From Thermoplasmatota archaeon (lineage in GTDB: Archaea; Thermoplasmatota; JAQUQK01), in NCBI GenBank assembly GCA_028716125.1, contig JAQUQK010000020.1, forward strand, positions 1 through 14,930: 14,930 nucleotides of DNA. Direction: 5' to 3'. The position numbers and the translations under genes are program-made. Under the pieces are notes generated by a model. The model did not search any database. It saw only the letters and a program-made list of their open reading frames with translations, and was not told the origin of the DNA. Shown piece after piece: positions 6,121 through 12,499 of the stretch (position 1 is its first letter; every line of letters begins with the position of its first letter).

Positions 6121-8052
6121 TTATTCAATCTCCTTCGTCAACTTATCCGCATATCTCACAATGACACATCCCTGACTACACTTTCCGCATTGGATGCAAT
6201 GCGCAGGATCTATCTTCATAGGGATTTCTGCGCCCCTCTTTACGGTCACGGCGTGTCTTGGGCACGCCTTTACGCAGATTCCACATCCGGTGCAAAGGTA
6301 GGCGCGCGCAACTGCGTTGACGGTTTCGCGGAAAACTCTTCCGACTTTCTGCTTGTCTGCGCCATTGACTACAATGTGGCCGCTTGCGAAAATTGAGATG
6401 TTTATGCCGTCGTTTCTGCTTATGCGGATTACGCCCAAATCTTCGGCGTAGTTAGCCTTTCCAAGCATTGGTGCAACCGCGGCAATGGCGTCAAACGGAC
6501 GTTCGCTGTCAACTGTCAAAATGGATTCTACGCTAAATCTTCCGGGCGTGCAGGGCGCAAGCCCCTTGACAAGTTTCAGGGAGGTCGGGGCGTGGTGCGC
6601 CTTCGCGCGAAGGTCGAGATTCATCTTTTTTGCAATCTCTATCATCTTTGGGGGAAGCGCCTTCCAGCGCCAGAAACCGTGTTCCACGAACTCGCGCGGG
6701 CGTCCCTGTTTTTGCGCCCATTCGTGCAAGTATTTTGTCCAGCGCGCGTAAAGGTCGGGATGCACTTTTGCAAGATGATTGAATTCTGACTCAAGAACAG
6801 AAGGGCAAAGCCAGCAGCCGATTCTTTCGAAATCCTCGTCGTAAAGGCGATTGTATTCAAACCCCTTCCAGCGGATGTAAATCCATACTTCTATTGAGCG
6901 CCAGTCGCGGATCGGGAAAATAGAAACTTGCCCCGGAACGAAGGGATTGCGCTCCACCGCGTCTATCTTGGAGCGAAGGAACGATTCATACCTGCGCTTT
7001 CCGTCCACCGTGAAGGTGCCGCGCGGGTAAAACCTCTGTATTGTGTCAGTCATTGGCGCTAACTTACAAACTTTGCAGCACCAGCGGAAATCCTTTGCCG
7101 GCGGCCCAAATGAATTTACATTTTGCCAGAATGCGTCGCCCGCTTCCGCAATTTTAAGCGGGACGTTGCGCTTTGCGCAGAAATCGCGCACGAACTGGAC
7201 AGTGTCCGGGAATTCAAGTCCGGTGTTTACGTAAATTGCCTCAAATCTTCCGATGGCTTCTTTTAAAATGCCGAGCGCCGCCAAACTATCCTTGCCGCCG
7301 GAAAATGAAATTGTGACTGGGAGGTTGTATCTTTGCGCGTTCTGGCGAAGTTCGGCAACTGCGCGTGATTCGAGGTTTTTCATATGCGGAAGATTTGCCT
7401 TGATTACGTCGTCGTAAGTTGCCTTCTTTTCAGACGGCGGTATTATGCCGTATCCGAGGTCGCGGATGCGCAGGATTTCCGTTTCCGGCGATGCGCTTGC
7501 AAACTGTTTTGAATCTATTTTTGCAAGTCCTGAGCCAATTGAATTTCCGACGATTACTATAATGTTGTCGCCAGTTTTTACGCCTTCCGGAAACTCTTTT
7601 ACCGCGGGTCGCTTTATTCCCTTGCCTTTTGCGTGCGGCGGGAGCTTGTTCGGGTCGCAGATTGCCACTTTTGACCCGATTGCCCTCAGCATTCTTGCGC
7701 CGTCGAGTTTGAGGTCCAGTTTGTGTTTGAGCATCTCAGGGTCGAACCATAAAACTGCCAAAAGGCGGCCATCAACATAAACTTCGTCCGTACGGTCATA
7801 GCCTGCAATTTTGTTAAGAAGAATTATCTTGCCGTCAAATATTTTTGCGCTTTCCGCGCCGAATTGGGCCGTGGAAAGTTCCTTGAGAATTTCAATCGCT
7901 TTTGGCGAAGCGAACCTTATGTCGCCCGGTGGAGAGATTTCCACGCGCCTGACTGGTTTTCCACAGATTGCACATTTGTCTCCAAGAATTGGCACGTTGT
8001 CCGTGTCGCACCAATATATGAATTCCGGACCTATTGAGAATGTATAGCCCAC
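6121..8052 (-). CDS. PP-loop ATPase (PAPS reductase-like) with zinc-ribbon, PUA-like and 2[4Fe-4S] domains
   Basis: A protein of 643 residues with several domains. N-terminus: a metal-binding motif with C15, C27 and C30. About 125-200: a region resembling a PUA RNA-binding fold (EFPEGVKTGDNIIVIVG). About 245-470: an N-type PP-loop nucleotide-binding domain with SGGKDS (251-256), a CCKVC cluster (C325, C326, C329), the PAPS-reductase-like GKRRYESFLR motif and GCWLC (C413, C416). C-terminus: two ferredoxin clusters, C587/590/593/597 and C619/622/625/629. The PP-loop activates a substrate by adenylation. The extra cysteines and ferredoxin domain suggest redox or sulfur transfer chemistry, and the PUA-like part hints at RNA, as in tRNA thiolation. 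Related archaeal proteins are often labelled PAPS reductase, but I see no other sulfate-assimilation gene nearby, so that label is doubtful. The start is GTG 8052, favoured by a TATA-like box 25 bases upstream. Confidence 0.85.
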   Translation of the reverse strand: MGYTFSIGPEFIYWCDTDNVPILGDKCAICGKPVRRVEISPPGDIRFASPKAIEILKELSTAQFGAESAKIFDGKIILLNKIAGYDRTDEVYVDGRLLAVLWFDPEMLKHKLDLKLDGARMLRAIGSKVAICDPNKLPPHAKGKGIKRPAVKEFPEGVKTGDNIIVIVGNSIGSGLAKIDSKQFASASPETEILRIRDLGYGIIPPSEKKATYDDVIKANLPHMKNLESRAVAELRQNAQRYNLPVTISFSGGKDSLAALGILKEAIGRFEAIYVNTGLEFPDTVQFVRDFCAKRNVPLKIAEAGDAFWQNVNSFGPPAKDFRWCCKVCKLAPMTDTIQRFYPRGTFTVDGKRRYESFLRSKIDAVERNPFVPGQVSIFPIRDWRSIEVWIYIRWKGFEYNRLYDEDFERIGCWLCPSVLESEFNHLAKVHPDLYARWTKYLHEWAQKQGRPREFVEHGFWRWKALPPKMIEIAKKMNLDLRAKAHHAPTSLKLVKGLAPCTPGRFSVESILTVDSERPFDAIAAVAPMLGKANYAEDLGVIRISRNDGINISIFASGHIVVNGADKQKVGRVFRETVNAVARAYLCTGCGICVKACPRHAVTVKRGAEIPMKIDPAHCIQCGKCSQGCVIVRYADKLTKEIE

Positions 8053-8073
8053 GAAGGGGAATCGGGAAAAGAG

Positions 8074-8080
8074 TTATTAT
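8074..8080 (-). promoter_or_regulatory. TATA-like box of the PP-loop gene
   Basis: ATAATAA on the minus strand is centred 25 bases before GTG 8052. No Shine-Dalgarno site precedes the GTG, which fits a leaderless message. It lies back to back with the protease promoter in an 85-base divergent gap. Confidence 0.45.
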
Positions 8081-8103
8081 CCTTCTGCGAGAATCGTCCA
8101 CTA

Positions 8104-8115
8104 AGATATATATAG
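8104..8115 (+). promoter_or_regulatory. TATA promoter of the subtilisin-like protease gene
   Basis: TATATATA at 8107-8114, preceded by a purine-rich stretch, is centred about 27 bases upstream of ATG 8138. Transcription would start at or beside that ATG, giving a leaderless message and excluding the in-frame TTG 8117. Confidence 0.6.
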
Positions 8116-8137
8116 CTTGGCAACCATTTCATTGTTG

Positions 8138-9724
8138 ATGAATAGGTCTTTCCCAGTTGCATTTAGTGCAATAATGCTCGTTTGCGCAATTTGCATTTCA
8201 TCGTTCCCGTCAGAAGGCTCAATGCCCACAGAAACGTTCGTTGATTCCGAACTTCTTGGCATTCTTGAAAGCGGAACGGAAACTGGCGAAAACGTTGTTG
8301 TGATAACTTACAGAAACGGAATGGAGGACGAAGGAAAACGGGCTCTGGATAATTTTGGATTCATCCATCACGATTATTCTATGCTTCCGATGAGCTGCGC
8401 CCTCGTCTCGCCGCTTCAAATTAGAACATTAATGCGTGTTCCTGAAATAGACGGAATATTCCACGAGGAGATTTTCACCGAATATCTTGACGCAAGCGCG
8501 CCATATATCGGGGCGAACGTCGTCTGGAACACGTACGGCGACACTGGAAACGGCGCGGTCGTCATGATAATCGATTCGGGGATAGACGGCACCCACCCAG
8601 ACCTCACCGACAGAATAATCCAGAATGCGGTGCCTTCGAGGACGGGCGGGCTTGTCACAGAATATGCAGAAAATATGCCAAACAGCGACCTTGACGGCCA
8701 CGGCACTCACGTTGCAGGCATAGTTGCCGGAACCGGCGAAGCACTCGGCTCAGGCCTTCCAGCATACCGCAAATACATGGGAATAGCACACGGCGCTTCC
8801 ATTGTGGGGTTTGGCGCAGGGTTTGATCCAAATGCCGACGAATCTACGCTCGCCCTATCCGCCCTTGTCGAAGGGTTCAATTACGCTATCGAAAAAAAGG
8901 ACGAATACGGGATAAGGGTGATCTCTAACAGCTGGGGCAGCAGCGGAGAGTTCGATCCAAAAAGCCCGATAGCAAAAGCATCTTTTGAGTGCTATAAAGC
9001 CGGAATTGCGGTTTTCTTCGCCGCCGGCAACGAAGGGCCAAACGAAGGCACTATGAACCGCCATTCAGTTGCGCCCTGGGTTCTTTCGGTCGCTGCAGGG
9101 GATTTCGTTAACAACATAGCGGAATTCAGCTCCCGCGGCACGGATGCGAAAAAAAGCGGCCTGCCATATGACCATCCAGACATAACTGCCCCGGGCGTCG
9201 GAATAACTGCCACAAAGGCGCTTCTCAACACGAATTTAAACCTCCTAAAGCCGACTGAAGCGTTGCTTTATACTACTATGAGCGGCACTTCTATGGCATG
9301 CCCACACGTGGCCGGAACTGCCGCCCTAATTCTTAGCGCCAATGACAAGTTGAGCCCGGACCAGATATACGACATACTGACGGGAACTGCGACTCCAATT
9401 GCAAACTACAACTATTGGGAAACCGGATCGGGCTACCTAAATGCGCTCGAGGCTTACCGCCTTTCAGTGAAAACCGAAGGCAACATTGGCGAATTTCTTT
9501 CTGGAAACATGAAATACGGCGGGCCAGCGACGAATGATTACAGCTATTCGCAAGATTCTTTTTCAGTGGGCTATGGAAAGGCAAGCCAATCCACGGACAG
9601 CGGAAGCGCGCTGCGCATTGGGGATTTCACAATAGGATATACAACACTTCTGGTTTTCGGCGCACTTATCCTGGTTCTAGTGCTTGCATCATTCAGGATT
9701 GAAAAAGGCAGGGCGCAAAAATAA
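8138..9724 (+). CDS. Secreted, membrane-anchored subtilisin-like serine protease (S8)
   Basis: A protein of 528 residues from ATG 8138. It begins with a signal peptide (Arg3 then a hydrophobic run to about residue 22), followed by a pro-region of about 100 residues resembling an I9-type inhibitor/chaperone (ENVVVITYRNG to IDGIFHEE). The catalytic domain carries Asp146 in IIDSGIDGTHPD, His188 in HGTHVAG, oxyanion Asn298 in AAGNEGP and Ser385 in GTSMACPHVAG, so the catalytic set is complete. The domain ends near residue 450. A Ser/Tyr/Gly-rich linker leads to one hydrophobic helix (about 500-520) and a basic tail, which should anchor the enzyme in the membrane with the protease outside. Likely roles are processing of surface proteins or feeding on external peptides; the substrate is unknown. 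It is convergent with, and 14 bases from, the next gene. Confidence 0.95.
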   Translation: MNRSFPVAFSAIMLVCAICISSFPSEGSMPTETFVDSELLGILESGTETGENVVVITYRNGMEDEGKRALDNFGFIHHDYSMLPMSCALVSPLQIRTLMRVPEIDGIFHEEIFTEYLDASAPYIGANVVWNTYGDTGNGAVVMIIDSGIDGTHPDLTDRIIQNAVPSRTGGLVTEYAENMPNSDLDGHGTHVAGIVAGTGEALGSGLPAYRKYMGIAHGASIVGFGAGFDPNADESTLALSALVEGFNYAIEKKDEYGIRVISNSWGSSGEFDPKSPIAKASFECYKAGIAVFFAAGNEGPNEGTMNRHSVAPWVLSVAAGDFVNNIAEFSSRGTDAKKSGLPYDHPDITAPGVGITATKALLNTNLNLLKPTEALLYTTMSGTSMACPHVAGTAALILSANDKLSPDQIYDILTGTATPIANYNYWETGSGYLNALEAYRLSVKTEGNIGEFLSGNMKYGGPATNDYSYSQDSFSVGYGKASQSTDSGSALRIGDFTIGYTTLLVFGALILVLVLASFRIEKGRAQK

Positions 9725-9738
9725 ATCTATAAAATTCG

Positions 9739-10626
9739 TTATGCTTTGCTGGCATTCGATGCCATTTTTTCCCTTTTTTCCATTAATTTTTGCTTTACTA
9801 TCTGCCTTTCAATTTCTATCAGCTGGGACTCAAGATCTTTTGTGCTCGCTTTTTCCTGCGGCGGCTTGGGTTTTGCGGGAATTGTCGTTTTTACGGCAGG
9901 CGGCGCAGTTGGTAAATTCGCTGGCATTTTCGGCGCGGATTCGGACGGCTTTGCTACAACAGGAACCGGCTGCATTACGGTTGGAGTGGGCGCTGCTGCA
10001 TTCGGCGCATCAGCCGCGCTAACCGAAATTACTGCAATTGTGGGTTCTGCCTCGAGTAAATCTTCCCGAACAGGTTCTTCGATTCTAGGAGCCTGCGCTT
10101 CAACTGTCTTTTCGCGCCCGAACGAGAACCAGGAAGCGATGAAAACGCCGAAAAGAACCAGCGCAAGACCGACCCAAAGCCGGATGCCCGTGTCAAGTAT
10201 CGCCCCAAGCTGAAGGTAAAACATCTGGACGATTTTTCCATTAACCATGTCTGTTCCGGTGCTGGGGTCGAAAAGAATGTAAGAACCGAAAATCACGAAC
10301 AGCAGGCCAATCCAAAGAACACCCCTGTAGACGAGGATGCGCCTTTTTCCAGAAGCGTTCGGCTTGTTTCCAGACGAGGATATGAGCAGAAGAACTATGC
10401 CTGCAACGGCCATCGCTGCGCCTGCGATGATCTCCCAATTCTCAAAATTTATTGCCATTGCATCGAGGCTCATCAGGAAAAGTATGCTTGAGCCCATGTA
10501 ATTTACCGTGGATTGCAGGCCAATCGCAAAGTAAAGACCTGCAAGAAGAAGCGCGAGGCCGAAAAAGAATCTCAACGGATGGAATATCTTTGGATTTCTG
10601 CGGACTATTTTCAATATTTCGCCCAT
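9739..10626 (-). CDS. Four-helix membrane protein with Ala/Pro-rich tail and C-terminal coiled coil, unknown function
   Basis: I do not recognise this 295-residue protein. The first 170 residues hold about four hydrophobic helices (roughly 19-40, 61-81, 101-118 and 148-170), with a basic loop (GKRRILVYRG) between helices 2 and 3. A long low-complexity segment (about 175-260) rich in Ala, Pro, Thr, Lys and Glu follows, then a short charged helix (about 262-290: LESQLIEIERQIVKQKLMEK) with coiled-coil character. By the positive-inside rule the tail is probably cytoplasmic, which would suit a scaffold or sensor that recruits partners; this is inference. The gene begins 30 bases after queF on the same strand and could be cotranscribed, though a T/A-rich box about 23 bases before ATG 10626 may be its own promoter. 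A long open frame on the opposite strand is a shadow of the Ala/Pro codons. Confidence 0.8.
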   Translation of the reverse strand: MGEILKIVRRNPKIFHPLRFFFGLALLLAGLYFAIGLQSTVNYMGSSILFLMSLDAMAINFENWEIIAGAAMAVAGIVLLLISSSGNKPNASGKRRILVYRGVLWIGLLFVIFGSYILFDPSTGTDMVNGKIVQMFYLQLGAILDTGIRLWVGLALVLFGVFIASWFSFGREKTVEAQAPRIEEPVREDLLEAEPTIAVISVSAADAPNAAAPTPTVMQPVPVVAKPSESAPKMPANLPTAPPAVKTTIPAKPKPPQEKASTKDLESQLIEIERQIVKQKLMEKREKMASNASKA

Positions 10627-10644
10627 TCACTATATTAAATGCAA

Positions 10645-10655
10645 AATTAAAATAG
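10645..10655 (-). promoter_or_regulatory. Possible TATA box of the four-helix membrane protein gene
   Basis: On the minus strand CTATTTTAATT is centred about 23 bases before ATG 10626 and partly overlaps the end of queF. The 30-base gap is A/T-rich, so the match is weak evidence; readthrough from queF is an alternative. Confidence 0.3.
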
Positions 10656-10656
10656 T

Positions 10657-11061
10657 TTACTGTTCGGCCCTGGTGTATTTCTGGACTGTGCCCATTACGC
10701 TTTCCTCTTTCTCGCCTTTTGAAACCCAAGCCCTTCTTACCGTAGTATAAACGCCGCCTCTGGGATTTGCCTTCAGCTCTATGTATGCCCAGCGGGGCTT
10801 TACGGCTGCAACGAAATCTTCTATAATCTTGTTCGCAAGATGCTCATGCCAGATTCCGAAATTACGGTATGCGTTGAGATACGTTTTTAGCGATTTTAGC
10901 TCAGGTAATTTCTGGTTTGCGACGTAAATTATCTTTATCGTGTAGAAATCCGGAAGGCCTGTCTTTGGGCAAACTGCCGTAAGCTCGGGCGAAACGTATT
11001 CTATGACCGTGCGGGTGTCTGAATAGTGGAAATCCGCCGTCTCTATCTCTGGAAATTCCAT
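10657..11061 (-). CDS. QueF-family protein (preQ0 reductase or archaeosine-forming QueF-like)
   Basis: A single-domain (unimodular) T-fold protein of 134 residues. Active-site residues line up with Bacillus subtilis QueF spacing: Cys31 in ELTAVCPKTG, Asp38 in PDFYT seven residues later, and His72-Glu73 in IWHEH, 41 residues after the Cys. Bacterial QueF reduces preQ0 nitrile to preQ1 with NADPH. In archaea, which make archaeosine instead of queuosine, the QueF-like branch uses the same Cys to convert preQ0 in tRNA into archaeosine and is reported to lack the NADPH motif. Here that region reads ELKSLKTY (54-61), close to the QueF motif E(S/L)K(S/A)hK(L/Y)(Y/F/W) except for Thr60. The family is therefore sure, the reaction is not. 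MptA in this window could feed the same pathway. The start is ATG 11061, with a TATA box at leaderless distance. Confidence 0.9.
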   Translation of the reverse strand: MEFPEIETADFHYSDTRTVIEYVSPELTAVCPKTGLPDFYTIKIIYVANQKLPELKSLKTYLNAYRNFGIWHEHLANKIIEDFVAAVKPRWAYIELKANPRGGVYTTVRRAWVSKGEKEESVMGTVQKYTRAEQ

Positions 11062-11082
11062 AATCCCCGAATAAAATGTCCA

Positions 11083-11094
11083 GTATTATATTTT
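11083..11094 (-). promoter_or_regulatory. TATA promoter of the QueF-family gene
   Basis: AAAATATAATAC on the minus strand is centred about 27 bases before ATG 11061. No Shine-Dalgarno site is seen, so the message is probably leaderless. Confidence 0.55.
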
Positions 11095-11126
11095 AGCTCG
11101 CGCAACCGAGGAAAGAAATACACATA

Positions 11127-11160
11127 AATCCGGACAAGGATTAATAAATGCAACCGGATT
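11127..11160. repeat. Seven-base inverted repeat flanking the cytochrome promoter
   Basis: AATCCGG (11127-11133) and CCGGATT (11154-11160) are perfect reverse complements, centred at 11143.5, within a base of the centre of the TATA-like TTAATAAA. This is the arrangement expected for a dimeric repressor that covers the TATA box, though no regulator gene is seen nearby. A hairpin in transcribed RNA is unlikely, because most of it lies upstream of the inferred start. Confidence 0.4.
11139..11149 (+). promoter_or_regulatory. TATA-like promoter of the cytochrome operon
   Basis: TTAATAAA at 11141-11148 is centred about 24 bases before GTG 11168. The GTG lacks a Shine-Dalgarno site, which fits leaderless transcription of a cytochrome-CcsA message. 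Confidence 0.45.
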
Positions 11161-11167
11161 CCGGCAG

Positions 11168-12490
11168 GTGAGAGCCGGACTGCATACGATTATACTTGTA
11201 ATCTCAGTTCTTGTGGTCCTGCCTATTTTTGCACCGCCGACTTTTATGGCTGCGCTTAGCGGCAATGGAAACTGCGGAAGCTGCCACGGCGGATTCAACC
11301 CGTTCAAATTCTCGTTCAACGGGCCAAAGGAAGCGTCGGTTGGCGAAGAATTCGATTTTGTGCTAGGCGCAAAAAATACATGGACTCATCAGGTGTCCAA
11401 CCTCTCTGTCGTGGTTTCTCTCAGTGGCTCGCCTGGGCTTTCATTCGCATGCGCAAAGGGACCTCTTTTGGAAAATGTTTCCGATTCCGTTGGACTGCTG
11501 TCGCTAAAGAAGGAAAAGACAATCATTATCGACCAAAATGCCTCGCGCCTGACTGTGGTGCTGGAAGGAAAACCGGGCGTTCACACGCTTAACAATATAG
11601 ACCTTGCCGTTTCTGCGCCCTCTGGCAGGATATGGAATTCAACTGGACTTGGGGCTTCAGAAAGCGTGACGCTGGAACAGGCTGACATCGCCGCAGGGGG
11701 GTATGGAGAATGGAAGGCAACCGTGAGCTGGACTTACGGCGACCCGGATGTGGCTTACAAGCTTGCGATAAATGCAGAATGCTTCTCAGAGCTGCGGGAG
11801 CGCTTCGCACTCATAGGAAGCCTCGCGCCAGGCGAGCAGAAGACGGTGTCCTGGCGCCTGCAGTGCATTGAAAAATCCATGAACAACGTCACTGCCACAG
11901 GCCGCTGCCATGTGCATTACGACCACACCGACGCCACAATAACAGACGACGCCGACTATGACCGGACTGGAAGAATGCAGATTGTGGTGTCAGATTCGTA
12001 TGTGAATGGGTCAGGGCAAGATAGTAAAGCCGAAAATGCTCCCGCATGGCTTGTTGCGCAATCCTGGCTTGCAGGACAGATTCTTGGATTTGCCGCACTC
12101 GGTCTGATAGCCGCCTCCGTAATAACTGGGGGCTTTCCGAATAACAAGGCAAAAATACGCCTGAACAAAAAATTCGGCAGCGGGGTACGCAGGGTTCGCA
12201 TACATTGTTGGGTTTCAATTGCGGTAATCGTGCTGTCTGTCCTGCACGGCATCATCCTGCTTTTGGGATTCTATCACGGCAGGCTCACCGGACTTACGCT
12301 TGGAGGAATAAGCCTTGCCGCGATGCTTGGTCTGGGGCTAGTTGGATATCTCCATGTTCCTGTTTCTAAGAAAATCGGGCACGGACGCTGGCGCGCGGTC
12401 CATATCTCCTTGGCAGCGACGGCGCTCCTGTTCGGACTCTTGCACACGTTCATAGACGGCACCACGCTCCCACGCCTTCTGGGGTATTGA
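11168..12490 (+). CDS. Membrane cytochrome: c-type heme motif, beta-rich outer domain and ferric-reductase-like di-heme helices
   Basis: A protein of 440 residues starting at GTG 11168. Residues 1-29 form a signal peptide or N-terminal anchor. Directly after it comes a c-type heme attachment motif, C36-G-S-C39-H40. Residues about 45-295 look like one or two extracytoplasmic beta-sandwich domains with several Asn-X-Ser/Thr sites. The last 140 residues hold about four hydrophobic helices (near 303-323, 345-370, 375-395 and 408-430). Two of them carry histidine pairs with identical spacing, H346/H360 and H412/H426 (H-x13-H twice), the bis-histidine pattern of ferric reductase/NOX-type domains that hold two stacked b hemes. 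H370, H396 and H405 lie near the membrane faces. No flavin or NAD(P) domain follows. I infer a transmembrane electron conduit joining two b hemes to an outer c heme; direction and partners are unknown. The next gene, a CcsA-like protein, would attach the c heme. Confidence 0.8.
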   Translation: MRAGLHTIILVISVLVVLPIFAPPTFMAALSGNGNCGSCHGGFNPFKFSFNGPKEASVGEEFDFVLGAKNTWTHQVSNLSVVVSLSGSPGLSFACAKGPLLENVSDSVGLLSLKKEKTIIIDQNASRLTVVLEGKPGVHTLNNIDLAVSAPSGRIWNSTGLGASESVTLEQADIAAGGYGEWKATVSWTYGDPDVAYKLAINAECFSELRERFALIGSLAPGEQKTVSWRLQCIEKSMNNVTATGRCHVHYDHTDATITDDADYDRTGRMQIVVSDSYVNGSGQDSKAENAPAWLVAQSWLAGQILGFAALGLIAASVITGGFPNNKAKIRLNKKFGSGVRRVRIHCWVSIAVIVLSVLHGIILLLGFYHGRLTGLTLGGISLAAMLGLGLVGYLHVPVSKKIGHGRWRAVHISLAATALLFGLLHTFIDGTTLPRLLGY

Positions 12491-12493
12491 GGT
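12489..12493 (+). promoter_or_regulatory. Shine-Dalgarno site of the CcsA-like gene
   Basis: GAGGT overlaps the cytochrome stop codon and lies six bases before ATG 12500. It indicates that the two genes are translated from one message. Confidence 0.65.
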
Positions 12494-12499
12494 ATTGAA

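Noticed and set aside
6121..8052. Assignment as an assimilatory PAPS reductase
   Set aside because: The PP-loop is related, but the extra RNA-like and ferredoxin domains and the absence of any sulfate gene nearby make the specific enzyme name unsupported.
8117..8137. TTG 8117 as the protease start
   Set aside because: It lies three bases after the TATA box, upstream of the expected transcription start, and adds residues before a good signal peptide.
9746..10213. A 155-residue plus-strand frame rich in Gly and Ala
   Set aside because: It is the complement of the Ala/Pro-rich codons of the minus-strand membrane protein, whose helices and coiled coil make better protein sense.
11168..12490. 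A NOX-type NADPH oxidase or complete ferric reductase
   Set aside because: The histidine pairs fit, but there is no FAD or NAD(P)H-binding domain and the protein ends after the last helix.
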